Positions 51,014-60,255 of a DNA stretch of 64,000 nucleotides are shown in pieces. A model generated the notes under the pieces. It had not been told where the DNA came from. It worked only from the letters and a program-made list of their open reading frames with translations, and made no database searches. The DNA comes from Leucobacter sp042726155 (GTDB lineage Bacteria > Actinomycetota > Actinomycetes > Actinomycetales > Microbacteriaceae), in assembly GCF_042726155.1 (NCBI RefSeq), contig NZ_JBHXHV010000001.1:1605374-1669373 (forward strand), given 5' to 3'. Numbering within the stretch: the stretch's first letter is position 1; every line of letters begins with the position of its first letter. The position numbers and the translations under genes were made by a program.

Positions 51014-52447
51014 ATGATCGGTATGACCCCGGACTCTGAGGTGCGCCTCCCGCGCCCGCCGGGAATGATCCGGCGGGCGTTTGCCGCGCACCCTCGCGCG
51101 GTCGACATCACGATCGTGGTCTGGTTCTTCATCGGCAGCGCGATTGGTGTGACCCTCGATATCGCCAGCTCTTCGCGCTGGGACGAGGCCACTCAGACGA
51201 GTCAGTGGATGGGCGTGCCGTCGCACCTGACCTGGCCCTGGGTGCTGATTGCAGTGGCGCGTATCCTGCTGATCGCGGCAACGCTGCTCTACCGGCGCCG
51301 CTTCCCGCTCGCGGGGCTCATCGTGGTTGTTGTAGTAACGTTCGGCGAACAGGGCATCCAGGCGATTGCAAACGGCGTCGCCCTCATGTTCCTGCTGTAC
51401 GCCGTTCCGGTGTACCGCAGCGTCGCCGCCGGGTGGCTCGCGTACGGCATATCCGTGTTCGGCACACTCGTGCAGACCAGTCTGGCGCTGTGGCTGGGAT
51501 CGCGTGACGTCGCGCCGACGACTCCGGCAGACCTGCTCGTCGCCGATACGAGCCCGGCACTCTCCTTCGGTGAGTACATCACACTGAACATCATGTCGGC
51601 GCTGTGGCTGCTCGCGGTGCTCATGCTGGGCATCAATCTCGGCAATCGCAGGCGATACATCGCGGCGGTCATCGACCGCGCCCACCAGCTCGTTCGTGAA
51701 CGGGACCAACTCGCGCAGCTCGCCGTGGCTGAGGAGCGATCCCGCATCGCGCGAGAGATGCACGACATCGTGGCGCACTCCGTGTCCGTGATGATCGCGC
51801 TGTCCGAGGGAGCGGCACGCGCCGCCGCGACAGCGCCCGACGCAGCGAGTGAAGCCATGAGGCGAAGCGCTGAGACGGGCCGAACCGCTCTCGCAGAGAT
51901 GCGACGATTGCTCGGTGCACTGCACTCAAATGGCGAAGAGGCCGACCTGCTGCCGCAGCCGGGCGTTGACGACCTGCCGCAGCTCATTGCGGGGTTCCGT
52001 GACGCTGGCCTCCAGGCGACTCTCGAAGTCACCGGCAAGGCATCGGGCGACCGCGGGCAAGATCTCGCCGTGTATCGCGTGGTTCAAGAGGGTCTCACGA
52101 ACGTGCTGAGATACGCGGGTGCCGGGGCCAGGGCGCGCGTGAGTATCGAACGCAACCCTGATCGCACGACGGTGCTGGTCCGTGATTACGGACCGGCACC
52201 CGGGGCGCAGCGCTTCGAATCGGGAGTGGGCTCTGGCCGGGGTCTCGCGGGGCTCACCGAGCGCGCTCGCGTGTTTGGGGGTCGCATTGAATCCGGGCCA
52301 CTGTCGGCTCGGGAGGGCGGCGGCTGGCGCCTCTGGGCCGTGCTTCCGGTAAGCGCTGACGCAAGCGGGGTCGACGGCCGTTCGACACCCGCCACCACTG
52401 AAGAAGTGCAGGCCCCGCTGCCTGTCTCAGGAAAGGAACACCGTTGA
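51014..52447 (+). CDS. Sensor histidine kinase (NarL-partner type)
   Basis: About 477 residues; starts at ATG 51014 or 51023, neither with a strong ribosome binding site. Five to six transmembrane segments are followed by a HisKA_3 dimerisation helix with EERSRIAREMHDIVAHSVSV (phosphorylated His in MHD) and a HATPase domain (GLTNVLRYAGAGA, GRGLAGLTERARVFGG). Its stop overlaps the response regulator start. Confidence 0.9.
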   Translation: MIGMTPDSEVRLPRPPGMIRRAFAAHPRAVDITIVVWFFIGSAIGVTLDIASSSRWDEATQTSQWMGVPSHLTWPWVLIAVARILLIAATLLYRRRFPLAGLIVVVVVTFGEQGIQAIANGVALMFLLYAVPVYRSVAAGWLAYGISVFGTLVQTSLALWLGSRDVAPTTPADLLVADTSPALSFGEYITLNIMSALWLLAVLMLGINLGNRRRYIAAVIDRAHQLVRERDQLAQLAVAEERSRIAREMHDIVAHSVSVMIALSEGAARAAATAPDAASEAMRRSAETGRTALAEMRRLLGALHSNGEEADLLPQPGVDDLPQLIAGFRDAGLQATLEVTGKASGDRGQDLAVYRVVQEGLTNVLRYAGAGARARVSIERNPDRTTVLVRDYGPAPGAQRFESGVGSGRGLAGLTERARVFGGRIESGPLSAREGGGWRLWAVLPVSADASGVDGRSTPATTEEVQAPLPVSGKEHR

Positions 52448-53121
52448 GCGCCGAAGACATTCGCGTCATGCTGGTCGACGACCAGGAACTCATACGTACC
52501 GGGTTCAAGCTTGTACTCCTGGGGGAGCCCGGCATCAATGTGATCGCCGAGGCTGCAGACGGCGGCGAAGCGCTGCAGCAGCTCGCGAGCCTCGGGCAGC
52601 ACGGGTGCGACATCGTATTGATGGACGTGCGCATGCCCGGCATGAACGGAATCGATGCGACAGCCGAGATTGTGCGTCGCTTCCCCGAGGTGCGGGTCAT
52701 AGTGCTCACCACGTTCGATCTCGACGAGTATGCGACCGGCGCGATTCAGGCGGGCGCCAGCGGTTTCTTGTTGAAGGACGCGCGCCCCACGGAACTGGTC
52801 GACTCGATCCGGCGGGTTGCCGCGGGTGACGCGACCATGGCACCGAGCGTGACGCGCCGGTTGCTCGAACAGCTGCGCGCAGGTAACGGAGCGGGGCTTG
52901 GCGGCGCTGAACCCGTGCCTGGTCCGGCGCTCGACGCGCTGACGGAGCGTGAACTCGAGGTGCTGCGGCTGATCGCCGACGGTTTGAACAACGCCGAGAT
53001 CAGCGCTGACCTGTTCCTCTCTGAATCAACCGTCAAGACGCACGTGGGGCGTGTACTGGCGAAGCTGCAATTGCGGGATCGTGTGCACGCGGTCATTTTC
53101 GCGAAGCAAAACGGGCTCTGA
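52444..53121 (+). CDS. Response regulator, NarL/FixJ family
   Basis: 225 residues. Receiver domain with D12, D13 and phospho-acceptor D61 (LMDVRMPG), then a LuxR-type helix-turn-helix (ALTERELEVLRLIADGLNNA and STVKTHVGRVLAKL). TTG start at 52444 overlaps the kinase stop. Probable activator of the adjacent ABC exporter. Confidence 0.92.
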   Translation: MSAEDIRVMLVDDQELIRTGFKLVLLGEPGINVIAEAADGGEALQQLASLGQHGCDIVLMDVRMPGMNGIDATAEIVRRFPEVRVIVLTTFDLDEYATGAIQAGASGFLLKDARPTELVDSIRRVAAGDATMAPSVTRRLLEQLRAGNGAGLGGAEPVPGPALDALTERELEVLRLIADGLNNAEISADLFLSESTVKTHVGRVLAKLQLRDRVHAVIFAKQNGL

Positions 53122-53129
53122 GGCGCGGC

Positions 53130-54119
53130 GTGAGTGCTTCGGCATATCGACTGTTCGACGTGGCTGCCGCCGAGGTTTCGCGACCGTCGCCGGGCTTCGT
53201 GCGAGTCGTGTTCACGGGTGACGATCTCGACCGCTTTGGGTTCGCCGGTCTCGATCAGCGCATCAAGCTGCTGCTGCCGAATTCGCGCGGCGTAATTCCT
53301 GCGCTCGAAGACGGAGACGGTTGGTACCGATCATGGGCTGCACTCGCAGACGAGGATCGGCCACCGATGCGCACCTACACGCCACGCGCGCTGACCCGAG
53401 CCGAACCCGATTCGGAATCGCCAACCCGTCTCACCGTCGACTTTGCGCGCCACGCCGCGAACCCCGGCCCGGCATCGGCGTGGGCTGAAGCGGCGCAAAT
53501 CGGCGACGCGCTCGTGATCCTCGCCCCCGATGCGGGATTCGACGGCCCCAACACGGCCGTAGGGTGGATTCCGCCTCGCGGTGCCGACCGCTTCCTGATC
53601 GTTGGCGACGATACTGCGCTCCCGGCCATTGCGGGCATTCTTGCCTCTCTCGACGGGGCTGCCTGCGCCCGAGTAATTCTCGAGGTGGCGGATCGCGCAG
53701 ACGCCGCCCTGCTCGATGCCGACGCGATGCTGAAGAGTGGGCGGCTCGAACTGCAAGTCTGCGAGCGCGGGAATGCGGCGCGCGGGGCGGCCCTCGTGGA
53801 TGCTGTTCGATCGCTCGACGAGGTGTTTCCAGGGGGACTGGCTACAGGCGAATCGACGCTTGCGGAGGCGATGCGCGGCGATGCGCTGCTGCAAGAGATC
53901 GACGTCGACCGCGAACTGCTGTGGGAGGTTCCGGGTCTCGACGAGGCGACAGGTGTACCGCTCGCTGACGACGCTCGGCGCTCACATGGATATGCGTGGC
54001 TTGCGGGGGAGGCCGGGGCGATTAAGCAGATTCGCCGCAACCTGGTCAGTGAGCGGGGTATCGACCGGCAGTCGGTTGCGTTCATGGGGTATTGGCGCAG
54101 CGGACGCGCCGAAAACTAA
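53130..54119 (+). CDS. Siderophore-interacting protein (FAD reductase)
   Basis: 329 residues. The N-terminal FAD-binding barrel contains MRTYTPRALT; the C-terminal NAD(P)H domain has RFLIVGDDTALPAIAGIL and ends FMGYWRSGRAEN, the SIP signature. Such enzymes release iron from ferric siderophores. It begins nine bases after the response regulator gene. The GTG at 53130 is the likely start. Confidence 0.9.
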   Translation: MSASAYRLFDVAAAEVSRPSPGFVRVVFTGDDLDRFGFAGLDQRIKLLLPNSRGVIPALEDGDGWYRSWAALADEDRPPMRTYTPRALTRAEPDSESPTRLTVDFARHAANPGPASAWAEAAQIGDALVILAPDAGFDGPNTAVGWIPPRGADRFLIVGDDTALPAIAGILASLDGAACARVILEVADRADAALLDADAMLKSGRLELQVCERGNAARGAALVDAVRSLDEVFPGGLATGESTLAEAMRGDALLQEIDVDRELLWEVPGLDEATGVPLADDARRSHGYAWLAGEAGAIKQIRRNLVSERGIDRQSVAFMGYWRSGRAEN

Positions 54120-54183
54120 GAGTGCGTGCACGCTTTCTCCATTCTTAGGGGTTCCTCCGGCGGCAAACCTCTAGGCTGATGCC

Positions 54184-54675
54184 ATGACGAAAATCGCTGT
54201 GGTTCCCGGCTCCTTCGATCCGGTCACGATGGGGCACCTCGACGTCATCTTGCGCGCCGCGCGCATCTTCGACGAACTGCACGTACTGGTCGTGCACAAC
54301 CCCAGCAAGCACGCGATGCTGCCGATCTCTGAACGGATGACGCTGATTCAGAAGTCGCTCGATGAAGCGGGCGCGCCGAAGAACATCACGGTGGCCTCTT
54401 GGTCGGTCGGCCTGCTCGTCGATTACTGCACCGACGTGGGCGCATCGGTGCTCGTGAAGGGCATCCGGTCACAGATCGACGTCTCCTACGAAACGCCGAT
54501 GGCGATCATGAACCGCAGCCTCGCAGACGTTGAGACGGTCTTCATGCTGCCCGACCCAGCGCATGCGCACGTGTCGAGCACCCTGGTGCGCCAGGTCTCA
54601 GAGATGGGTGGCGACGTCAGTCCGTATGTACCCGAAGCAGTTGCGCGGTTCCTCGATAAGCGTCGCCCCGCCTGA
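54184..54675 (+). CDS. coaD: Phosphopantetheine adenylyltransferase
   Basis: 163 residues. Fourth step of coenzyme A synthesis. The nucleotidyl-transfer motif is GSFDPVTMGHLD (T15, H18), and the late SSTLVRQ motif is present. TAGGCT ends six bases before ATG, which suggests a near-leaderless message. Confidence 0.95.
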   Translation: MTKIAVVPGSFDPVTMGHLDVILRAARIFDELHVLVVHNPSKHAMLPISERMTLIQKSLDEAGAPKNITVASWSVGLLVDYCTDVGASVLVKGIRSQIDVSYETPMAIMNRSLADVETVFMLPDPAHAHVSSTLVRQVSEMGGDVSPYVPEAVARFLDKRRPA

Positions 54676-54706
54676 CTTCCGGGTTGAGGCGCGGTAGGAT
54701 GTCTCG

Positions 54707-55291
54707 GTGAGTACGAGCCGTATCTACCAGGAGAACATCCGCGACATCATCAACCGTCCGGGGGAGATGCGCGAGCGGTCGCGCACCCTGACGGTTCCCG
54801 AGAAGTTCGGCGAGAGTCTTGCCGAAATCCCGGAGGGCGTCGAGCTCGATCTCGACGTTCGCCTCGAGTCGGTGCACGAGGGAATTCTCGTGTCCGCTGA
54901 GGTTGCAACGACCATGCATGCGGAGTGCGGTCGCTGCTTGAAAGATTTCACCACGCCGTTTCAAGTCGAATTCCAGGAACTTTTCGCGTATACTCCTACG
55001 GAGGCCGACGAGTATGGGGTTCACGGTGATCACGTGGATCTTGAACCTCCGCTCCGAGACGCGGTAGTGCTTGCACTTCCGTTCCAGCCCGTGTGTCGCC
55101 CAGACTGCCCGGGGCTCGATCCCGAGTCCGGCGAGTTGCGTGACACTGAGGCTGCGGTGACGAACAGTGCGAATCTTGATCCGCGCTGGGCGGCGCTGGC
55201 GGGTTTCGCTCCGAATGGGGCGGAGACCACAGCAGTCGAGGCTGAAGTAGACCACGGCTCGGGTGAGACTCCCGAGTCCGCAAGCAAGTAG
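54707..55291 (+). CDS. yceD: YceD family (DUF177) protein
   Basis: 194 residues. DUF177 signature with the CGRC cysteine pair (ECGRCLKDFTTPFQVEF) and a second pair CRPDCPG. It regularly precedes rpmF and is linked with 23S rRNA maturation in some bacteria. A GTG opens the frame, with GGATGTCTC as a weak lead. Confidence 0.9.
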   Translation: MSTSRIYQENIRDIINRPGEMRERSRTLTVPEKFGESLAEIPEGVELDLDVRLESVHEGILVSAEVATTMHAECGRCLKDFTTPFQVEFQELFAYTPTEADEYGVHGDHVDLEPPLRDAVVLALPFQPVCRPDCPGLDPESGELRDTEAAVTNSANLDPRWAALAGFAPNGAETTAVEAEVDHGSGETPESASK

Positions 55292-55304
55292 GAAAGAGAG
55301 CATC

Positions 55305-55508
55305 ATGGCTGTTCCCAAGCGGAAGATGTCGCGATCGAACACCCGTCACCGCCGTTCGGCGTGGAAGGCCACGGCCCCCACACTGGTGAAGACCGAAGAA
55401 AACGGTCGCACCGTGTACAGCCTGCCCCACCGCGCCCGCGTCGTCGAGGATTCGCAGGGCAACGCCCTCTTCCTCGAGTACAAGGGCCGCAAGGTCGCTG
55501 ACGTCTGA
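55305..55508 (+). CDS. rpmF: 50S ribosomal protein L32
   Basis: 67 residues, beginning AVPKRKMSRSNTRHRRSAWK, the typical L32 N-terminus. The zinc-binding Cys pairs common in other L32 proteins are absent, so this is the Cys-free form. GGAAAGAGA precedes the ATG. It follows yceD by 13 bases. Confidence 0.96.
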   Translation: MAVPKRKMSRSNTRHRRSAWKATAPTLVKTEENGRTVYSLPHRARVVEDSQGNALFLEYKGRKVADV

Positions 55509-55573
55509 GTCGGTTGATCTCGGAAGTCTATTGACTTCTGAATCTGCTGACTTCTGAGATTTCTGACACTTCG

Positions 55574-56314
55574 TTGACTCAGAGTGTTGCAGAGCCGTCG
55601 GGCTCCCCGGTAGGGGATCCCGGCGGCTTTCTCCATGCCTTCGGCGTCCACGCCGACCCCGATCTCGTGCAGCTCGCGCTGACCCACCGATCGTGGGCGT
55701 ACGAGCACGGTGGCGCGCCTCATAACGAGCGGCTCGAGTTTCTCGGGGACGCCGTTTTGGGGCAGGCCGTCACGGTCGAGCTGTTTCGATCGTTCCCTGA
55801 CCTCAGTGAGGGTGAGCTCGCAAAGCGCCGCGCTGCGCTCGTATCGACGGTCGCACTCGCTGCCGTTGCGCGGCAGCACGGGCTCGGCGACATGCTGCGT
55901 CTCGGCAAGGGCGAAGAACTCACCGGTGGGCACGACAAAGACTCGCTGCTCGCGGACGTCGTTGAAGCCGTGATCGGTGCGGTGTACCTGTCGACGGATC
56001 AGGCCACCACGACGCGCTTCGTGCTGGAGCTGGTCGCTCCGCTGCTCGACGACGCCGAACGCTTCCTCGACGCGCTCGAAGCGCTCGACCCCAAGACTTC
56101 CCTGCAGCAAGAGGCCGCGCGCCGCGGGCTGCCGCACCCGCCGTATGAGACCTCGGGCACAGGCCCGGATCACGAGCGTAGGTATGCGTCGAGCGTGACC
56201 CTCGACGGGGTCACCGGGCGCGGCGTCGGCACCAGCAAGAAGTCGGCGGAACTCGCTGCAGCCCGCGACGCCGTGACGCGACTGCGTCTCCCGGCGAAGC
56301 GCTCACATGCCTGA
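55574..56314 (+). CDS. rnc: Ribonuclease III
   Basis: 246 residues, starting with TTG at 55574. Cuts double-stranded RNA, as in rRNA processing. Signature ERLEFLGDAVLGQAVT and active-site Glu/Asp in KDSLLADVVEAVIGA, followed by a dsRNA-binding domain (TSLQQEAARRGLPHPPYE, GVGTSKKSAELAAARDA). The stop overlaps the mutM start. It may also act on the phage tRNA-like hairpins during induction. Confidence 0.95.
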   Translation: MTQSVAEPSGSPVGDPGGFLHAFGVHADPDLVQLALTHRSWAYEHGGAPHNERLEFLGDAVLGQAVTVELFRSFPDLSEGELAKRRAALVSTVALAAVARQHGLGDMLRLGKGEELTGGHDKDSLLADVVEAVIGAVYLSTDQATTTRFVLELVAPLLDDAERFLDALEALDPKTSLQQEAARRGLPHPPYETSGTGPDHERRYASSVTLDGVTGRGVGTSKKSAELAAARDAVTRLRLPAKRSHA

Positions 56315-57299
56315 GCTTCCCGAGGTCGAGGTCGTTCGTGCGGGGCTCGCTCCCGCCGTGACCGGAGCCCGCATCGTTGGCGCCCAGGTGCTCGACCCGC
56401 GCGCGCTCAAGCGCCACGTGCCGACGTCCGGCGATGACGGTCTCGGCGGGCACGGCGTGACGCTCACCGAGGCTGCCGGCGTCTCACGTTCCGCCGACTT
56501 CGAGCGCCGCGTCACCGGTCTCGAACTCGGAGCTCCCGAGCGGCGCGGCAAGTTCATCTGGATTCCCACCTCCGGCGTATCGGGCGCGGGCGATCGCATC
56601 GCCCTCCTCGCACACTTGGGCATGAGCGGGCAAGTGCTGTTGCGCGCGCATGACGCCCCAGATGATCGGCACGTGCGGATCCGGATCTGGGTCGAGCACC
56701 CCGAGCACGGCGAGCTGCGCGTCGACTTCGCCGACCAGCGCCTATTTGGGTCGCTCGCCCTCGACGCGCTGCGCCCCGCGGCGGACGGCCTCGGTGAGGT
56801 TCCGGCACAGGCCAGCCACATCGCTCGAGACCCGCTCGACCCCGCATTCGACGACCAGGGCTGGATCGCGGCGCTGCGCGCCCGCAGTGCGGGCGTCAAG
56901 AAACTGCTGCTTGACCAGACTCTGGCGAGCGGCGTCGGCAACATCTATGCGGACGAGGCGCTCTGGCGCGCACGGTTGCACCCCGACACGGCCGGTCGAT
57001 CGCTGAGCGCCCGAAAGGCCGCCGAGCTGCTCACCGTGCTGCGCGCCGTCTTCGCGCAAGCGCTCATGGAGGGCGGCACGTCGTTCGACGAGCAGTACGT
57101 GAACGTGAACGGTCAGGCGGGGTATTTCGCGCACTCGCTGAACGCCTACGGGCGTACGGGGGAGCCGTGCGCTCGCTGCGGCACTCCGATCAAGCGGATT
57201 GCCTTCGGCGGGCGTGGCTCGCACCTGTGCCCGCGGTGCCAACGGCGTCGACCTCCGGTTGGACGGATCACTGAGCAGGCGAGCAGCCCGCGAGATTGA
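56307..57299 (+). CDS. mutM: Formamidopyrimidine-DNA glycosylase
   Basis: 330 residues. Excises oxidised purines. P2-E3 at the N-terminus (MPELPEVE) is the catalytic end, RRGKFIWI holds the essential Lys, and the C-terminal zinc finger is GEPCARCGTPIKRIAFGGRG then CPRCQR. Overlaps rnc by eight bases. Confidence 0.96.
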   Translation: MPELPEVEVVRAGLAPAVTGARIVGAQVLDPRALKRHVPTSGDDGLGGHGVTLTEAAGVSRSADFERRVTGLELGAPERRGKFIWIPTSGVSGAGDRIALLAHLGMSGQVLLRAHDAPDDRHVRIRIWVEHPEHGELRVDFADQRLFGSLALDALRPAADGLGEVPAQASHIARDPLDPAFDDQGWIAALRARSAGVKKLLLDQTLASGVGNIYADEALWRARLHPDTAGRSLSARKAAELLTVLRAVFAQALMEGGTSFDEQYVNVNGQAGYFAHSLNAYGRTGEPCARCGTPIKRIAFGGRGSHLCPRCQRRRPPVGRITEQASSPRD

Positions 57300-57374
57300 T
57301 GCCGACTGCGGACGTAGTCCAGGCACAACGGCCGTGCTCGACGAGCTAAGTAGCCCAGCGCAATGGGTGCGGTC

Positions 57375-57938
57375 TCAGAGCGAGATCGCCGCGAGCGTGA
57401 CGAGTGTCACGACGATCACGACGAGGACTCCACCGCCGCAACCGAGCCCGAGAAGCAGCCCGTACCCCATTCTGGATGTCCGTGCGCCGGACTGCTGCGC
57501 CGCCGCCAGAAACGCCGGCCCGCCGCCGAGATGGAACGAGTAGGCGGCGCCAGCCACGTTGACCGTGCGAGCGAGGTCCACGCCCATCTCAAAACGGGGC
57601 TTGTCCAGCACATCCGCGACACCGCCGATTATCGCGTGTTTGATGGCCCGATCCACCGAACGTGGGTCGGCCAGCATCGGAAAGCTCTGGCCGCGCACGA
57701 CGAGTGTGATCCGCTGTGCGGCAGACCTGACAGTCACATCACTGGCGGGCACGCTGAAGTACTGCGTCCAGCCAGTGGGAAGTGCCACCCACAGCGTGAC
57801 GTAGCCGTTGCTGACCTCGGCGCGGGCAGGGAACCAGCTCCCGGTGGCGTTGTCGCCGAGAGCGCCGGAGAACACCGCGTATGGCCACTGCGATGCCTGT
57901 TGCGAATACGGCGGTGTCGGTGGGTACTGCAAGCTCAT
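57375..57938 (-). CDS. Putative membrane-anchored protein
   Basis: 187 residues from the ATG at 57938 with GAGGAA upstream. The N-terminal half is soluble and beta-rich (WFPARAEVSNGYVTLWVALP). The last 30 residues are one hydrophobic segment rich in Gly/Val (LLLGLGCGGGVLVVIV). Tail-anchored topology is likely. No family recognised. Confidence 0.65.
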   Translation of the reverse strand: MSLQYPPTPPYSQQASQWPYAVFSGALGDNATGSWFPARAEVSNGYVTLWVALPTGWTQYFSVPASDVTVRSAAQRITLVVRGQSFPMLADPRSVDRAIKHAIIGGVADVLDKPRFEMGVDLARTVNVAGAAYSFHLGGGPAFLAAAQQSGARTSRMGYGLLLGLGCGGGVLVVIVVTLVTLAAISL

Positions 57939-58060
57939 GGGTTCCTCGGATCGTTGGGGGTTCACGTAGCCGGTTACTGACGGGAGTTCAAGGGCGTACT
58001 CCTCATGCGGTCCTCCTAGTGACAATGAACTGGTCACCTGAAATCTGCCTGGAGGTATTT

Positions 58061-59182
58061 GTGGTTGAATCCGTCGTCGATCAGCGACGCGTCGTGCGTT
58101 CGGAGTCGCGAACTATTCGCGTTGCCAGTATCCCGGCTGGACATGTCTACGTTCGTCACCTCCAGCCTGAAGGCTTCCTTGAGGGGTATGCGGACATCGA
58201 ACGACTGGCTGATCCTGATCCGGATATCCCCAGTCGGCCCGCGCAGTCGCGATGGTGGCCACCGGTCATGCTGCAGCCCAATTGGGTGCGAGAAGAACTC
58301 GACTTTGATGTCATGCATCTGCAGTTCGGGTTCGATGCGCAGACCCCGGAGCAGTTGGCCGAGTGGGTCTCCGCATTACGAGAGACGGGCCGTCCACTCG
58401 TGTACACGGTCCACGATCTTCGCAACCCGCACCACCTCGACAGGTCTTTGCATGACGCACAGCTCGACGTGCTCATCCCGAGCGCGGACGCGCTGATCAC
58501 GCTGACGCCGGGCGCTGCGCGGGAGATTGCAGCGCGATGGGGGAGAGAAGCGCAGGTGATCCCTCATCCGCACGTGGTCGATTTCGAAACCATGCGGTCG
58601 GTGTCTCGGCCCCGGAGCGCGCAGGAGTTTCGAGTAGGCGTGCACGTCAAGAGCCTGCGAGCCAGCATGAACCCGATGCCTGTACTCGAGACACTCGCCG
58701 ATTCCGTAAGTAGGATTCCCGGCGGCGTGCTCCAGGTCAACGGCCATCACGACGTGCTGGACGAAGGTGGCGCCAATTTTGAGCCGGAACTCGCGAGTTT
58801 CCTGCGTGAGGGTGCGGATAGCGGACGTCTTGACCTCCAAGTTCACGACTTCCTCGAAGATGATGAGCTCTGGAAGTACCTCGCGTCGATCTCCGTCTCC
58901 GTGCTGCCGTATCGCTTTGGGACGCACTCCGGATGGCTTGAGGCGTGCCGCGACCTGGGAACAACGGTGATTGCTCCGAGCTGCGGGTACTACCGGGACC
59001 AGGGCCCGGTGATTGAGTACGTGCACGAGGAGAACAGCTTTGATCCAGAATCTCTCGATCGTGCCGTTCTTGTCGCCTACCAAGAGGGAGCGCCACAGCC
59101 CGCCTCTGTGGGCTGGCGTGCGTCGCAACGGAGGAGCGTGGCCGTGGCCCACTCCCGCGTGTACGAACGGCTGGTTTCATGA
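58061..59182 (+). CDS. Glycosyltransferase
   Basis: 373 residues from a GTG at 58061 set by GGAGG five bases before; earlier in-frame starts lack one. The pattern fits a GT4-type two-domain enzyme: VYTVHDLRNPHHLD, then DALITLTPGAAREIAARWG, then a C-terminal SVSVLPYRFGTHSGWLEACR nucleotide-sugar site. First of four overlapping glycosyltransferase genes. Donor and acceptor are unknown. Confidence 0.78.
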   Translation: MVESVVDQRRVVRSESRTIRVASIPAGHVYVRHLQPEGFLEGYADIERLADPDPDIPSRPAQSRWWPPVMLQPNWVREELDFDVMHLQFGFDAQTPEQLAEWVSALRETGRPLVYTVHDLRNPHHLDRSLHDAQLDVLIPSADALITLTPGAAREIAARWGREAQVIPHPHVVDFETMRSVSRPRSAQEFRVGVHVKSLRASMNPMPVLETLADSVSRIPGGVLQVNGHHDVLDEGGANFEPELASFLREGADSGRLDLQVHDFLEDDELWKYLASISVSVLPYRFGTHSGWLEACRDLGTTVIAPSCGYYRDQGPVIEYVHEENSFDPESLDRAVLVAYQEGAPQPASVGWRASQRRSVAVAHSRVYERLVS

Positions 59183-60255
59183 GCCCTCTGCGTATCTGCT
59201 TGATCGCATCCAGTCGTTTCCCGGTTCGAGAGCCCTTTGCGGGTGGGCTGGAAGCGCACACATACGCGCTCGCTACTCAACTCATGTCTCGCGGTCATTC
59301 GGTGAGTGTCTTTGCGGCGCCCGGTTCCGATCAACGTCTGAACCCACGCGAACTTGAGGTTGCGCCGCTGAACCTGTCTGAACACGCTCGCGCTGACGTC
59401 GCTGCTCCCGCTGACGTGTGGATGCAGGAGCACCATGCCTATCTCTCGCTGATGCTGTCGCTTGCGGCGGCAGGCCAGGGCGCTTTCGACGTGATTCACA
59501 ACAACAGCCTCCATCACCTGCCGGTCGCGATGTCGCCCGCCGTGGCTGTCCCCATGCTGACGACCCTGCACACGCCGCCGACGCCGTGGCTTGAGTCCGC
59601 TCTCCAATTCGCAGCCCCGAACTCGAGATTCGTTGCGGTCAGCAGCACATCCGCGACTCAATGGCGCGGGGCCGCTGACCTGGGGGTGATTCGCAACGGC
59701 ATAGACGTGCATCGCTGGCCGAGTGGTGCCGGGGGAGAACACGCTGTGTGGTTCGGCCGGATTGTGCCGGAGAAGGCCCCGCACCTGGCGTTGGAAGCCG
59801 CGCGACGCGCCGGAATGGCCATCGTCCTAGCGGGGCCGATCTACGACCGCGACTACTACGACTCTGAGATCGCGCCGCGTCTCAACTCGCACGCGTCATA
59901 CGCGGGCCACCTCAACACGACGGAACTCGCTCACTTGGTCGGACGATCTGCTGTAACGGCTGTCACTCCGATATGGGAGGAGCCATACGGGCTCGTCGCT
60001 GCAGAGTCGATGTCGTGCGGAACGCCGGTGGCGGCGTTCTCTCGCGGCGGACTCACGGAGGTTGTTGGGCCAGACGGAGGCGTGCTGTGCCCGCCAGACG
60101 ATGTCGAGAAGCTTGCGGCGGCGCTCATCGAAGCGCGTGATCTTCCTCGCGAGAAGGTTCGCGCGTTTGCGTGCGAATTCCTTTCGCACGAACGGATGAT
60201 CGATGAGTACGAACGCGAGTTTTGCGAGATGTCTGCAGTGGTGGCCGCCGCGTGA
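59179..60255 (+). CDS. GT4-family glycosyltransferase
   Basis: 358 residues. N-terminal EPFAGGLEAHTYALATQLMS is the usual acceptor-side start; the donor site has EEPYGLVAAESMSCGTPVAA and FSRGGLTEVVGPDGG with the conserved acidic ends (E-x7-E type). The ATG overlaps the previous stop by four bases and the next gene starts inside its stop. Confidence 0.9.
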   Translation: MSPLRICLIASSRFPVREPFAGGLEAHTYALATQLMSRGHSVSVFAAPGSDQRLNPRELEVAPLNLSEHARADVAAPADVWMQEHHAYLSLMLSLAAAGQGAFDVIHNNSLHHLPVAMSPAVAVPMLTTLHTPPTPWLESALQFAAPNSRFVAVSSTSATQWRGAADLGVIRNGIDVHRWPSGAGGEHAVWFGRIVPEKAPHLALEAARRAGMAIVLAGPIYDRDYYDSEIAPRLNSHASYAGHLNTTELAHLVGRSAVTAVTPIWEEPYGLVAAESMSCGTPVAAFSRGGLTEVVGPDGGVLCPPDDVEKLAAALIEARDLPREKVRAFACEFLSHERMIDEYEREFCEMSAVVAAA

